A stretch of DNA of 64,000 nucleotides from positions 41,837,946 to 41,901,945 of the forward strand of contig CM064495.1 of assembly GCA_032716605.1 (NCBI GenBank), written 5' to 3'. Made by a program: the position numbers and the translations under genes. The stretch comes from Paralithodes platypus (taxonomy: Eukaryota > Arthropoda > Malacostraca > Decapoda > Lithodidae). Below, piece by piece: positions 45,236 to 55,077 of the stretch. Under the pieces are notes generated by a model. The model was not told the DNA's origin, did not search any database, and was given only the letters and a program-made list of their open reading frames with translations. The first letter of the stretch is position 1, and each line of letters opens with the position of its first letter.

Positions 45236-45415
45236 ATTGCAATGCCAAGTTTACAGCCAAGAGCAGCCTGTACGTCCACCTGAAGAAACACGAGGGTAAG
45301 AGTAAGGACGGCAACAGTAAAGTCACTTACCACTGCCCCATCGACACCTGTGATAAGAGCTATAACTCCAAGTTTAACCTTAGGCAACATATGCTCAAGA
45401 ATCATACCATCCTTA
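45236..45415 (+). CDS. ZXDC: ZXD-like gene, coding exon 9 (fingers 9 and 10)
   Basis: Encodes about residues 1224-1283. Finger 9 (NCNAKFTAKSSLYVHLKKH) mirrors the CCARFSARSSLYIHSKKH finger of vertebrate ZXD proteins. After a short basic linker, finger 10 is C-x4-C-x12-H-x4-H (CPIDTCDKSYNSKFNLRQH). Acceptor TTTTCAG at 45235; donor GTGAGT at 45416. Ends in phase 1. This closes the ten-finger block. Confidence 0.91.
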
Positions 45416-45505
45416 GTGAGTTTTATGCTTTATTTATGTTCATGAAATGAGGTATGCTCAATAATTATACCATCCTTAGTGAGAGTTTTATGCTCTATTT
45501 GTGTA

Positions 45506-46518
45506 CAGTGGAGTCCCCATCTTTGCCACAGCAGTCTTCGCTGTTTCAAGTTTCGTGGTACACACCAAATATTCCCAAATTCCATGTTCTCTCAAAAAGC
45601 TTCAATCTTGGCACAAAAATCCCAGTCGAAACCCGAAAAAAAGAGCAAAAATAATGAAAAACTCGACATAAAACTAGAAAACATAAACAAAAACTATCAA
45701 AAAAAGTTAACTGAACTAAAAGAATCTGCCAGTCAAGGTGTTTGCCACTTAGAGACGAAATCCGAGTGAATCCGAAATCCGATCGTCAAATGCGCAAGAT
45801 GCTGCCGCCATCTTTGTATGACGTCAACACTAGGCAGACGCTTACAGTTCACTCGTCTTTGTGTTGAAAACCCAGCTGTTTGCAAGCTTTTTTGTGCCTG
45901 AACCTCTTATCTCTTGCGTTTATTAAAACCTCTAGTACATCTGGTGATAGGGATGGTGGGCCTGGTGGTAGCAATGAAAGGAAATTCATGCTCAAAACAC
46001 AGAGCAAAGGCCAGTCCATGTCGGACGAAAGCGGCGGAAATAGGCCTAGACGATGTTAGGCTAGGCTAAATATGACATTGATTTAAAATAAAGTCTGTGT
46101 GGTAAGTAATCTTCTCATAATATGTATTTATATGTATTTTCCTCATAAAATGTATTTATTGGATGTATTTGAGGCGAAATGGATACTTGAGGGGTGACTG
46201 GACGAATTTAGTACCTAGGCCTAGGCCTAACATTTTTCCCATGATAAGAACAATGCCCCAATCTACAGTATTTATAATGCACCTAAGTTTTATGGTTAGG
46301 ACTGTTATTTAGCCATGTCTACATTATTATTTACAATGCATAAGATTTAGGCCTACTTTATGTATACAAAAAACATGTTTTCATAGGCTAAAACTGGGAA
46401 AAATGGCAACTTTTAGAATGAGCACGGAACCGATTATAATTTTCCACATAAGAACAGTGCCCCGATCTTGGCGCGATTTATGCGGAACCGATTAGGAGCG
46501 AAGATTGGGGCTCCACTA
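45506..46518. mobile_element. Mariner-like TIR element (CAGTGGAGTCCCCAT family)
   Basis: Left CAGTGGAGTCCCCATC and right GATTGGGGCTCCACTA, TA on both sides. The interior matches 30239-31404 in inverse orientation (for example AAATCCGAGTGAATCCG and AAGATGCTGCCGCCATCTTT versus the inverse). The two lie in opposite orientation in the gene. Confidence 0.8.
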
Positions 46519-46752
46519 TACATGTATGTGAAATATGGTATACAGTAATTGTCTACATAGCAACTTTATGCTCACAAATCATACTATCCTTAGCGAATTC
46601 CTCCATTTTTATTGATAACATAAATCATATATAATACAATAAAATTTCATCCATTCTCTGGGAGTTTTGAAACATCTGATAAGTGAAATTACAATAAATA
46701 TATATTTTTCTTGATAGGGCTAAATATGAATATAACCGTCTAGATTCTGTAT

Positions 46753-47172
46753 GTTGTTGTTGTTGTTGTTATTCCCCAAGCTGCCTGGCCGAACAGCCCC
46801 AAGGCCCCGAGCAAGGCCAAGGCCATAACCGAGTGCCCCCACAGAGCCCTCCCTGCCGACCACAATAAAGCCTGGGTGACCGAAGCCACTCCATGGCGGG
46901 GAGCTGAGGAGGGTGCGGAAATGCCTGGGAAACAAAAGCCCCACCCAGGGCCCTGTGCCCCTCAGCAATTATGAAGAGAAAGTTGAGGGGCAAAGGAAAA
47001 ATGTGACGCTTTGGCTTCCAATCTTGGTAGATTGGGAGGTCAATCCACGGAAGTGACGCCGTCACTTGAGATCTAGAAAATATATTAAGTAAAAGGAACA
47101 GTCAGAGTAAGCTATGGGTATGGCAGAGATCGCTCAGTTTCACTCTGATAGACCAGCCCATCACCACATGAC
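46753..47172 (-). mobile_element. SINE-like copy with LINE-derived tail, inverse orientation
   Basis: The minus strand ends with CTGTTCGGCCAGGCAGCTTG, GGGAA and (CAA)n, the same tail as the I/Jockey-like LINE. The upstream body matches 48547-48962 over about 415 bases. A B-box-like GGGTTCTAGTC lies just beyond the shared 5' end (near 47180 on the minus strand). It is about 540 bases before exon 10. Confidence 0.8.
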
Positions 47173-47511
47173 TAGAACCCAATCCTCTCGGCATCAGCTA
47201 GGAAAGGCCCTAGAAAGCCGCCTTTGGCGGGGGGATAGCTCCCCTATTTCAACCCCTTTCGGGGTATGTACAGTATATTATAAATTTACTGTGTACAGTA
47301 CTTCAAGCACTATCCAGTTCAGAGTTATTAATATTTTACCTGTACAGTCATATTCTGTTACCTGATTTTTTATTAATAATTGAGTTTTAGATTAATAAGG
47401 GGTACCCGTAATATTTTACATGCCAAGCGCTTGGATATAATTTCTCAGAATGGGCAAAACAAGGAAACGAACATCTTTATTTTAATTTTCCAAGCAATTT
47501 TTCTTGATATC

Positions 47512-47655
47512 CTAATGCTTAGTGTGCGGAATTTTGGTGTGGTATCCTAGGTTCGAGTCCTTGGAGTACCGCATGTATTCATTACTTTCATTGATTTCAC
47601 TAGTTAGGTTTATTTGTATATTGGTTGGTGAAAACGAATATGAATATCTATTATG
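47512..47655 (+). mobile_element. tRNA-derived SINE (same family as 31907-32046)
   Basis: ATGCTTAGTGTGCGGAATTT, then CCTAGGTTCGAGTCCTTGG (B box) and a body ending GTTGGTGAAAACGAATATGA. It ends 55 bases before exon 10. Confidence 0.75.
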
Positions 47656-47710
47656 ATATCACTTGCCATTTTGCTCAATATACTGTTCTAATAATGCCAT
47701 CTCTTGACAG

Positions 47711-47977
47711 CAACAGATACCAACCAGCTGGACTACATCACACTCCTGGGTGACAAGGACCTCCTGGTGGATCAGCTGTTACCTCTCACCGCTGCTGCTG
47801 CCTCTACCTCCTCCTCCATTATCACCAGCACTCCTCCACCACCCCCTCCACCTGTCACCCTGGACCCCACTACAACATTCTCCACCTCTCCCTCCACGTT
47901 CTCCACCTCTCCGTCGGTTGACCACCACGCCACGCTACTCTCCAGCATCGAGCTTATTAACTCTGATATTAGTGCAG
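47711..47977 (+). CDS. ZXDC: ZXD-like gene, coding exon 10 (post-finger segment)
   Basis: Encodes about residues 1284-1372. It starts with an acidic, leucine-rich motif (TNQLDYITLLGDKDLL) and continues into a Ser/Thr/Pro-rich run with seven consecutive prolines. Acceptor CTTGACAG at 47710; donor GTTAGT at 47978; phase 1 at both ends, so skipping it would keep the frame. It is flanked by an inverted pair of SINE-like copies (46753-47172 and 48547-48962). Confidence 0.84.
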
Positions 47978-48249
47978 GTTAGTCACATTGTGGCACATTT
48001 TTAAAGTACACAGCGGAGAACCAGCATACGCGAATCACAACATGCACGTGGACACAAAAATTCCCCTAAATTTGTTAAACACACCAAATATGATATACGC
48101 GCAATCGCATCCCGGTTTTTTCCCACTATTATTGCCAATTTTTGCCCCCATTATTTTATTTATTTGTGTACAGTAATTAGTATTTATAACTTCCTATCTT
48201 CCTTATTTATGAACGTAAATAATTGTTGTTTAATCTGTGGATTAAATGT

Positions 48250-48415
48250 GAATTAAAATGTAAAACTTAAACAAAACAAACAAACTAAAGTAGGAACAGC
48301 ACAATATAAATAATAATGTAAAACTTGCAAAATAAACAAACCAAAATGAGGACGAGACAATGTAAAGGCAGAACAACTAATCAAAATCGTTATGTGGAAA
48401 CAACGCTTTAATCAA
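48250..48415 (-). mobile_element. Penelope-like element 3' fragments
   Basis: The minus strand carries the tail TTTGCAAGTTTTACATTATT plus upstream UTR to TAAAGCGTTGTTTCCACATA, with a second partial tail beside it near 48260-48285. Confidence 0.7.
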
Positions 48416-48433
48416 ATTTAGGAACACCCCGTT

Positions 48434-48546
48434 CTTAACATTAATTCTCTATTACAAACCCCAATGCACTAGAATTAACTAATGAAAGCAGTTAATTCTA
48501 GTGCATTGGGGTTTGTAATAGAGAATTAATGTTAAGAAATGAAAGC
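48434..48546. repeat. Perfect 47-bp hairpin with repeated 9-base flank
   Basis: 48434-48480 is the exact inverse of 48490-48536, with loop AATGAAAGC (48481-48489). The same AATGAAAGC recurs directly after the right arm (48538-48546), at the border of the SINE-like copy. Confidence 0.95.
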
Positions 48547-48962
48547 ATGGTGATGGGCTGGTCTATCAGAGTGAGAACTGAGCTATCTCTGCCATACCCA
48601 TAGTTTACTCTGACTTCCTTTTACTTATATATGTTCTAGATCTCAAGTGACGGCGTCTCTTCCGTGGATTGACCTCCCAATCTACCAAGATTGGAAGCCA
48701 AAGTGTCATATTTCCTTTGCCCCTCAACTTTCTCTTCATAATTGCTGAGGGGCACAGGGCCCTGGGTGGGGCTTTGGTTTCCCGGGCGTTTCCGCACCCT
48801 CCTCAGCTCCCCGCCATGGAGTGGCTTCGGTCACCCAGGCTTTATTGTGGTCGGCAGGGAGGGTTCTGTGGGGGCGCTCGGTTATGGCCTTGGCCTTGCT
48901 CGGGGCCTTGGGGCTGTTCGGCCAGGCAGCTTGGGGAACAACAACAACAACAACAACAACTA
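48547..48962 (+). mobile_element. SINE-like copy with LINE-derived tail
   Basis: Matches the inverse of 46753-47172. The tail GGGGCTGTTCGGCCAGGCAG, CTTGGGGAA and (CAA)n is the same as that of the I/Jockey-like LINE (10939-12167 and 50327-53422). The open frames in it are not conserved between copies and look accidental. Confidence 0.82.
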
Positions 48963-50340
48963 CTACTGAAAGCATATGATCCTCCCGGATTCATTCCCAT
49001 TTATTACCACTTCTCTTGCCTAATCTATAGTCAATCCTATATCTTCCAACCCTTGTCCTAAACAGTCTCTCCATCTCAATGGAGGTCTTCCTACCCCTCT
49101 ACCTCCCCTTGTAATATCACATATTACATGTAACTCATATATTCTCTTTGTAAGCCTTTCGTCTTCCATTCGCAAAATGATACAAGAGTCAATAACAAAT
49201 GATTTCCCCCACCTTTCCAGTCTGACAGGTACCGTAAAATGCGGTAACTTCGGACATTTTTCGATGTTTTTTAACAATTTCTCCTGAGTTTAAACACATT
49301 ATAGAGATTTAACTAGGTCAAGTGATGTATGGTGGTAGTGCGCCGTAATCCAGGAAGCCTCCTAAAATTATCCCCCATAATAAGAGAGCTAACCTTATCC
49401 TAAATGATGTCCGAAGTTTGCTTGAAAAGTTGATAACTTCGGACCTGTATGGCTAACTTCGGACATAGGTGATTTCTTATGGAAAATGGTTGCCAAGAAA
49501 GCTGAGATAACTTCGGACGAACGGAGGAGAACTTCGGACCTACGTTCGTGTCCTTATTTCATTCATTTTTCGGCTCCTACTATTTTATATGAATATTTTA
49601 TTATTGCTGCTTATTCCTGTCCGATGTTATAGTGGAAAATGCAGTCAATACTTTTAGGCCTGTATAATCAGTATAGGAGGGGGATATATACGATGTTTAA
49701 CATATACTCTGTTTGGATCTGTTCTCGTTAGGCATCGAGCTCACTCCTAGAAAATATTGAATAGGAAAAATAACCAATGCTGTCAAATCAATAACTCGAA
49801 AATTAACTAGGCCTAGTGAAAATATATAGGTATGTATAATATATCAATGCATATACACTTTTATGAATTTGAGCATTTTTATAGGTATAACGTATTTGTT
49901 GGTGTTTCTTTCGGCAGATAAATTTGTTTTTGGACAAGATATATGCCTCTCCTAATTTATATATATTATATATCCAGAATTATCCGAAATACATAAATCG
50001 GTTAGCATAGTATCATATTTTTATGGGTTTTTGGACTCGGAGAATGATGATTTGATCTTTTACCACCATGTTAATGATGTACTGTACAAGTATTATGAAT
50101 GATTTTCATAGGGCAAATAATAACAAACGATAGTTTTGTTCCATGTCCGAAGTTACCATGTTTTTAAAAAAAAACACAATCGGTTAAATGATACTGTTCT
50201 AGCTAGAGCGTTATACAAGTGTAACAAATTTCCTTTGGTGGATGTTGTCTCTGGTAATGTTACTACAAAATTATATCAGTCACAACATCATTCATACAAA
50301 CAAATTTCTTCAGGGTGATAGAAGTTGTTGTTGTTGTTCC

Positions 50341-51890
50341 CTAAGCTGCCTGGCCGAACAGCCCCGAGTCCCTGAGAAAGGCCATGGCCACGATCGGGCT
50401 TTCCCACAGAGCTCTCATTGAGTGTAGATTGTGTTGTTGGCGTAAGTGGTTGTGTGAAATGCAGTCTTCTATGATGTGTTTAATGGTATGGGGTGCTGTG
50501 TTACATCCCGGGCAGGTGTCGACAACGGAGTCATCCAGTCTCTTCTGATAGCTCAGGAGAGCTGGATGGTGTCCGCATCTCAGCCTGGCCAGGTGGACTC
50601 TGTCCTCGCGAGGAAGGGAGGATTCGGAAGGATGGATTTCGGGAGGTCGTGCGTGCAGCTGCGTGTTGTCTGTGAGTGAGTGGATGGATCGGTGAGAGAT
50701 ATGAGTATGGATGTGCTTCTGGAAGTTGGTTCGGGGTGGGCAGGGAGGGAGAGAGGACAATAATTGTGTGTGATACCGTGTGCTGGGTGTTGTTTTGATA
50801 TTTCTTGGTGTCTGTGGGTGTGTTGCCATGTAGTTTAGTGGGTGGTCTTGGTTCGTGGAGGCTGCTGCCAGGAATTGAGTGCCTCTCATGTCCAGATGGT
50901 CTTTGACTTTGAGGATTTTGGTTTCTTGATGTAGGTGATCTGTGGGTGCAGTAGCTGTGCAGCCTGTAATGATCTTCAGGGCTTTGTTTTGAATAGTCTG
51001 TAAGGTCTTATGATGTGTTTCAGCTAGGTTAGAAGCCCAGGCTGGGCTTGCGTATTCCATCACTGATCTTATGTATTGTTTATATACTGTGGTGGTAGTT
51101 TCTTTGTTGTGTCCAAATTTTGTGTGAGCAAGTGACCTGAGGGCGTTAAGTCTGGGTGTCAGTTTCTTTTTAATGTTTGTGGTGTGCTGTTTGAATGTCA
51201 TATGAGTATCATATGTTACTCCTAGGATTTTGGGTGTGTGTGTATGTGTTAGGGGTGTGTTGTTTATGGTGAGTTGAGGGATGTATTCGTGTTCTCCTGT
51301 CCAACTTGTGAGCAGGGTTGCGGTGGATTTGGCTGGGGCTAGATTAAGTCTGTTTGTAGTGCACCAACCATGTAGTGTGTTGAGATAGGGTTGAAGGAGA
51401 TCTGTTGCTCTTTTTGGGTCATGGTGTGTGCATGTAAGTGTTATGTCATCTGCATAGGAGGCTAAGTTTATTTGGGGCGTATTGGGTGTAGTTATATCGT
51501 GCATGTACAGATTGAAGAGTGCGGGCGATAGGACGGATCCTTGTGGGACTCCGTTTGGAAAGTTTCTGATTTTAGATGACTGACCGGCAAAAGATACGTG
51601 TGCACATCTGCCTGCTAGGAAGTTGGCCAGCCACCTTTTGTGTTGTTGTGCATGTTTGTGTTGTAGATTTTGTTTGTTAGGTTGTGGCGGGGGATGGCAT
51701 CGAAGGCTTTACTAATGTCGAGTGTGGCTAATAGTGATCTGTGTGGTGGTCTAGCTGAGTTGATGCCGTCGAAAGCTCTTTGTGTAAGGTCTGTGAGAAG
51801 AGTGTTTGTGGAGTGCAGTGGCCTAAAGCCATGTTGTGTTGGAGCTAGGGGTAGGTCAGGTGTAATTAGTTGTAATACTAGGCGTTCCAT
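50341..51890 (-). pseudogene. LINE reverse transcriptase and C-terminal region
   Basis: 51615-51890 encodes the first reverse-transcriptase motifs (HGFRPLHSTNTLLTDL, LATLDISKAFDAIPRH). After a frame change 50341-51504 encodes LASYADDITLTC, LGVTYDTHMTFKQHT and a C-terminal CPGC...H...C motif, ending FLRDSGLFGQAA. Nearly identical to the copy at 10939-12167. Confidence 0.87.
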
Positions 51891-52096
51891 GACTTTGGAG
51901 GGGGAGCAAAGAAGTGTGATGGGGCGGTGCGAGGAGGGTAGCGTGGGGTCTTTGTTGGGTTTGGGGAATGTGATAATGATACCATGCTTCCAAATGTCTG
52001 GTATTGTGTTGTGTGAATAGCTGTAGTTTGATATGTTAGTGAGTGCTTGTATGCCTTGTGGTCCCAGGTGTCTGAGGTGTATGTTGCTTATGTTGT

Positions 52097-53422
52097 CTAG
52101 GCCACAGGCGGGTGAGTGCTTGAGATTGTTGATGATATGCTTTGTCTGGTGATTGGTGAATAGTCAGGGTCTGTGGGGAATTGTCTCTTACGTCGGATGA
52201 CACGTCGGTCGTCTTTGTGAGGTTTTAGGTGGCTGACATGTGAAAAGTGATTGATGAGAGTGTTTGCTTGTTGTTTACATAAAGGAGTAGAGTCTGTTGT
52301 TGTGATTGCAGCATGTGATTGTGTTGTGTTGCTGTTGGAAAGTGTGATGCTGTTTAGTGTTTTGTAGAGTTTTTTGGGGTTTGTTTTGTGATCAAGTGTT
52401 TGTAGGAAGTTATTCCAATTTAGTTTTTGTTGTTCTTGTATTTTGTTGTTAGTTTGGGTGTTGAGTGCTTGAATTTGTTGTGTGATGTCTTGTGTGTGGG
52501 GTGCTGGGGAGTGTTTCAGTATGTCGCGTTGTCTGATGAGGTTTTGAATTTCTGGTGTGAAGTTGGGGTTGTGTATTTTCCTGTTACCTCTTGGAATGTG
52601 TTTCTTGTCAGCGTTTTGGATAGTTTTATTGAGTTTGTGTACAGCATTGTTGATGTTAGTGATGGGTGTACTGTTTAGAGTTGTGAAGTGTTGTTCTGTC
52701 TCATTTGTGAATGCTTCCCAGTTAGCTCTTTTATAATTGGTGTATGTGTGTTTGTGGCTAGCTGGGGTGAGTCTGGTTTTGGTGGTGATAATGATCGGGA
52801 GGTGGTCAGAGCCTAAGGTTCTGACCACCCTCCAGGATGTTGTGGGGGCGAGTTCTGGGGAGCAAAAGGTGATGTCTGGAGATGATGGGTTATAGAGGGC
52901 TTGGTGAGGAATATGGGTATGTTGATGGATGTCGTTAAGGATGATGAGGTTATCGGTTTGGTTTTGTAGTACCAGCCCTCTGTCTGTGTCGGGGTTGTCG
53001 ACAAACCAGGCCGACGTCTTGGCGTTGAAGTCACCACCCAGGATGATGTGTGGGGTGTTTGTGATGTGTTGTAAGTGTGGTCTGTATTCATTTGGTACTG
53101 TAGGGGATGTTTGGGGAGGGATGTATGTGTTTATGATGGTTATGTTGGAGTTGTTGCCAGTGCGTATTTTAATTGACTGTATTTCTGTTGTGTTATCATT
53201 TGGGGGGAGGAGGGATTTGGTTTGTACACTGGTTACTATGTATGATATTTCTTTGTGTACCAGGGTGATGAGTCCACCGCCCCCGCCGACAGCCCGGTCT
53301 TGTCTGATGGTGGTGAAATTATGAAATGTGGGTGTTTTTTGTGTTGTGCGGAGTTTTGTTTCTTGTAAGATGGCAATGTGTATGTTGTGTTGTTTGATGA
53401 AGTGTGAGAGTTCGTGTTCGTG
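52097..53422 (-). pseudogene. LINE endonuclease and linker region, 5'-truncated
   Basis: The endonuclease motifs AILQETKL, IINTYIPP, ILGGDFNAKTSAW and LGSDHLPIII are clear. The first residues of the domain are missing. The open frame extends upstream into flanking element DNA (ATG near 53470) only by chance. The frame ends near 52097, before the reverse transcriptase core, at a frameshift. Confidence 0.85.
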
Positions 53423-53784
53423 GTGATAGAAGTTTGGCAGGGTAGCGAAAAATTTACATATTTTCGTCACATCTATAATATTTTTTTCGTGTACATATAC
53501 TCATGTCAGTTCCCTAGGACTTTTACATGCTCTTCCTTTGCCATTTCTCTAAATGGACCCCACAAAAAAAAATATATATATATTTTCCATTATATAATGA
53601 CAATGTCTAATTACTTATTATCGCCGATGTCCGAAGTTATGACCCAAGTCCGAAGTTACCCCACTTTACGGTAACACTTGTTGCCAAACAAGCGGTTTTG
53701 TCTTTCCACTTGTTTCATGCCTCAATAAGCACAGAAGAGGAAAGATAAGGGGAAATATATATTTATGAAATATTAATTATATTT

Positions 53785-54186
53785 GTATCATTTATTTTGC
53801 AAGTTTTACATTATAATATAAGTTGGTGGGATCATTATTTTTGTTATTACATCAGTTCAAGAATGAACCACAGATTGAATACAGACCAAATTATAATTAT
53901 CTTTTCATTATTAAGGGAGACAGACAGCTGGGAAACATAAATCTATCTATCTACCCATTTATATGGCGTGCGTCTGTTTTACGATCCGTCAATCGTTGTT
54001 GCAAATTTTGGACAACGGAAAGTGAAAAATTTGAAGTAAACTGCCTCAATCTTATTAGCAAAATATCATATAGCGAGACATCGTATAACACGGGAGACCT
54101 GTATTTTATTTTGATAAGTTATTTTACCTTTATCTTGTATCGTCCCAGTTTTGGTTTGTTTAGTTTGCAAGTTTAACATTTTAATT
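53785..54186 (+). mobile_element. Penelope-like element tails (two fragments)
   Basis: Short tail matches at about 53785-53820 and 54104-54186 (TTTGCAAGTTTTACATTATA and TTTGCAAGTTTAACATTTTA). Between them is AT-rich sequence with nothing recognised. Confidence 0.6.
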
Positions 54187-54260
54187 ATGCTTAAAGTAAA
54201 TCATGAAATTGAATGTTTGAACTTTAGTCAGTGGGTTAAAAAAATTCTCTCATCCCCCAG

Positions 54261-54572
54261 ATGGCAACAGCATGACACCGATCATCGTAATGGAGGGTAA
54301 GGGTGGCGGTGATGGCGGACTATCTGGCCTGGACGTGAGTATGGCAGCGGCCGAGTCCCTCATGTCTGCTGCTTCCACTGAGGGGGACCTTGACCACCAC
54401 CTACACCATGTTACCAAGGAGGGGGAGGTGGTGGGGCCGGCCTCGGGGGGTTCTGCACGTACTGATATGCTGGCTAACCTTATCAGGTCTCGGCGGGCTA
54501 AGAAGAGACAGCAGATTAACCTGGCAAAGAAGATAGTGGATATGGGATGCCACAGTGGCAGTGATCATACCA
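54261..54572 (+). CDS. ZXDC: ZXD-like gene, coding exon 11 (basic cluster)
   Basis: Encodes about residues 1373-1476. It has a glycine-rich start, an acidic and histidine-containing middle, and a strongly basic helix (LIRSRRAKKRQQINLAKKIV) that looks like a nuclear-localisation or protein-binding segment. Acceptor CCCCCAG at 54260; donor GTGAGT at 54573; phase 1 at both ends. It carries no finger. Function of this tail is not known to me. Confidence 0.86.
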
Positions 54573-54792
54573 GTGAGTTACCAAGCTAAGAATATTACCG
54601 TTACTGTACAGTATGGTTTTTTTTGTATGTGTCCCAGTTTGACTCGGTTTATATACAGTAGGTTTAGAGTGCCGATTAAATTATTATTCTGGCCAACATT
54701 TTATTAAACTCAAGGGTTAATGTCAATTATAACAATTAGTTATATTACTGGCATCCAATTTATGTGAATCTTCCATTAATTAAAATCCATAG

Positions 54793-54896
54793 GTGGGAAA
54801 GGTGTGACGATCTTCGCCAATAGCATGATTTGTTCATATCTGCTCGGAAACACCAATAACCCCAAAATTAAATTAATTGAAGCATTGATGTTACTC
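54793..54896 (+). pseudogene. Degenerate duplicate of ZXD-like exon 12 (or unused alternative exon)
   Basis: Directly after a CCATAG acceptor-like site the sequence reads, in the same entry phase as exon 12, SGKGVTIFANSMICSYLL, against SGGVMSFANDVVLSAS in exon 12. At the DNA level the first 50 bases align with one 3-base gap and roughly two-thirds identity by eye. The frame runs to a TAA near 54897 and I see no convincing donor. It is either a decayed tandem exon duplicate or an alternative terminal exon. Confidence 0.5.
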
Positions 54897-55077
54897 TAAA
54901 CCTCTAAGATTCTTGCTAACACTAGACAGTTTTTTAAACTTGCCCAGGAATGGGGGTCTTCATCTTGTGGTGGAGAAAACAAAAAATGTCCCACGCATCC
55001 TACTGCGTATTTTACAAGGCGCCTAATTGGGGGGATGGTGGTAGACTTGTGGACCAATAGCCATTTCTATTCAATTA

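Larger units (their letters stand above)
50327..53422 (-). mobile_element. I/Jockey-like LINE, 5'-truncated, in the TIR element
   Basis: 3.1 kb with a (CAA)n tail at the 50327 end and a 13-base direct repeat GGTGATAGAAGTT on both sides (50314-50326, 53423-53435); copy A holds a single nearly identical sequence near 8459. It encodes an endonuclease and a reverse transcriptase in three frames. Confidence 0.92.
49232..53671. mobile_element. AACTTCGGAC TIR element, copy B, carrying a LINE
   Basis: Ends CCGTAAAATGCGGTAACTTC and GTTACCCCACTTTACGG, flanked by TA (49230-49231, 53672-53673). Without the LINE (50327-53422) it is collinear with copy A (7382-9565) minus the MITE found there. Confidence 0.85.

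Noticed and set aside
48669..49061. Open frames in the SINE-like copies
   Set aside because: They change between the two copies, include the (CAA)n tail and have no domain.
51670..53324. Plus-strand open frames over the LINE at 50327-53422
   Set aside because: Antisense shadows of the endonuclease and reverse-transcriptase regions.
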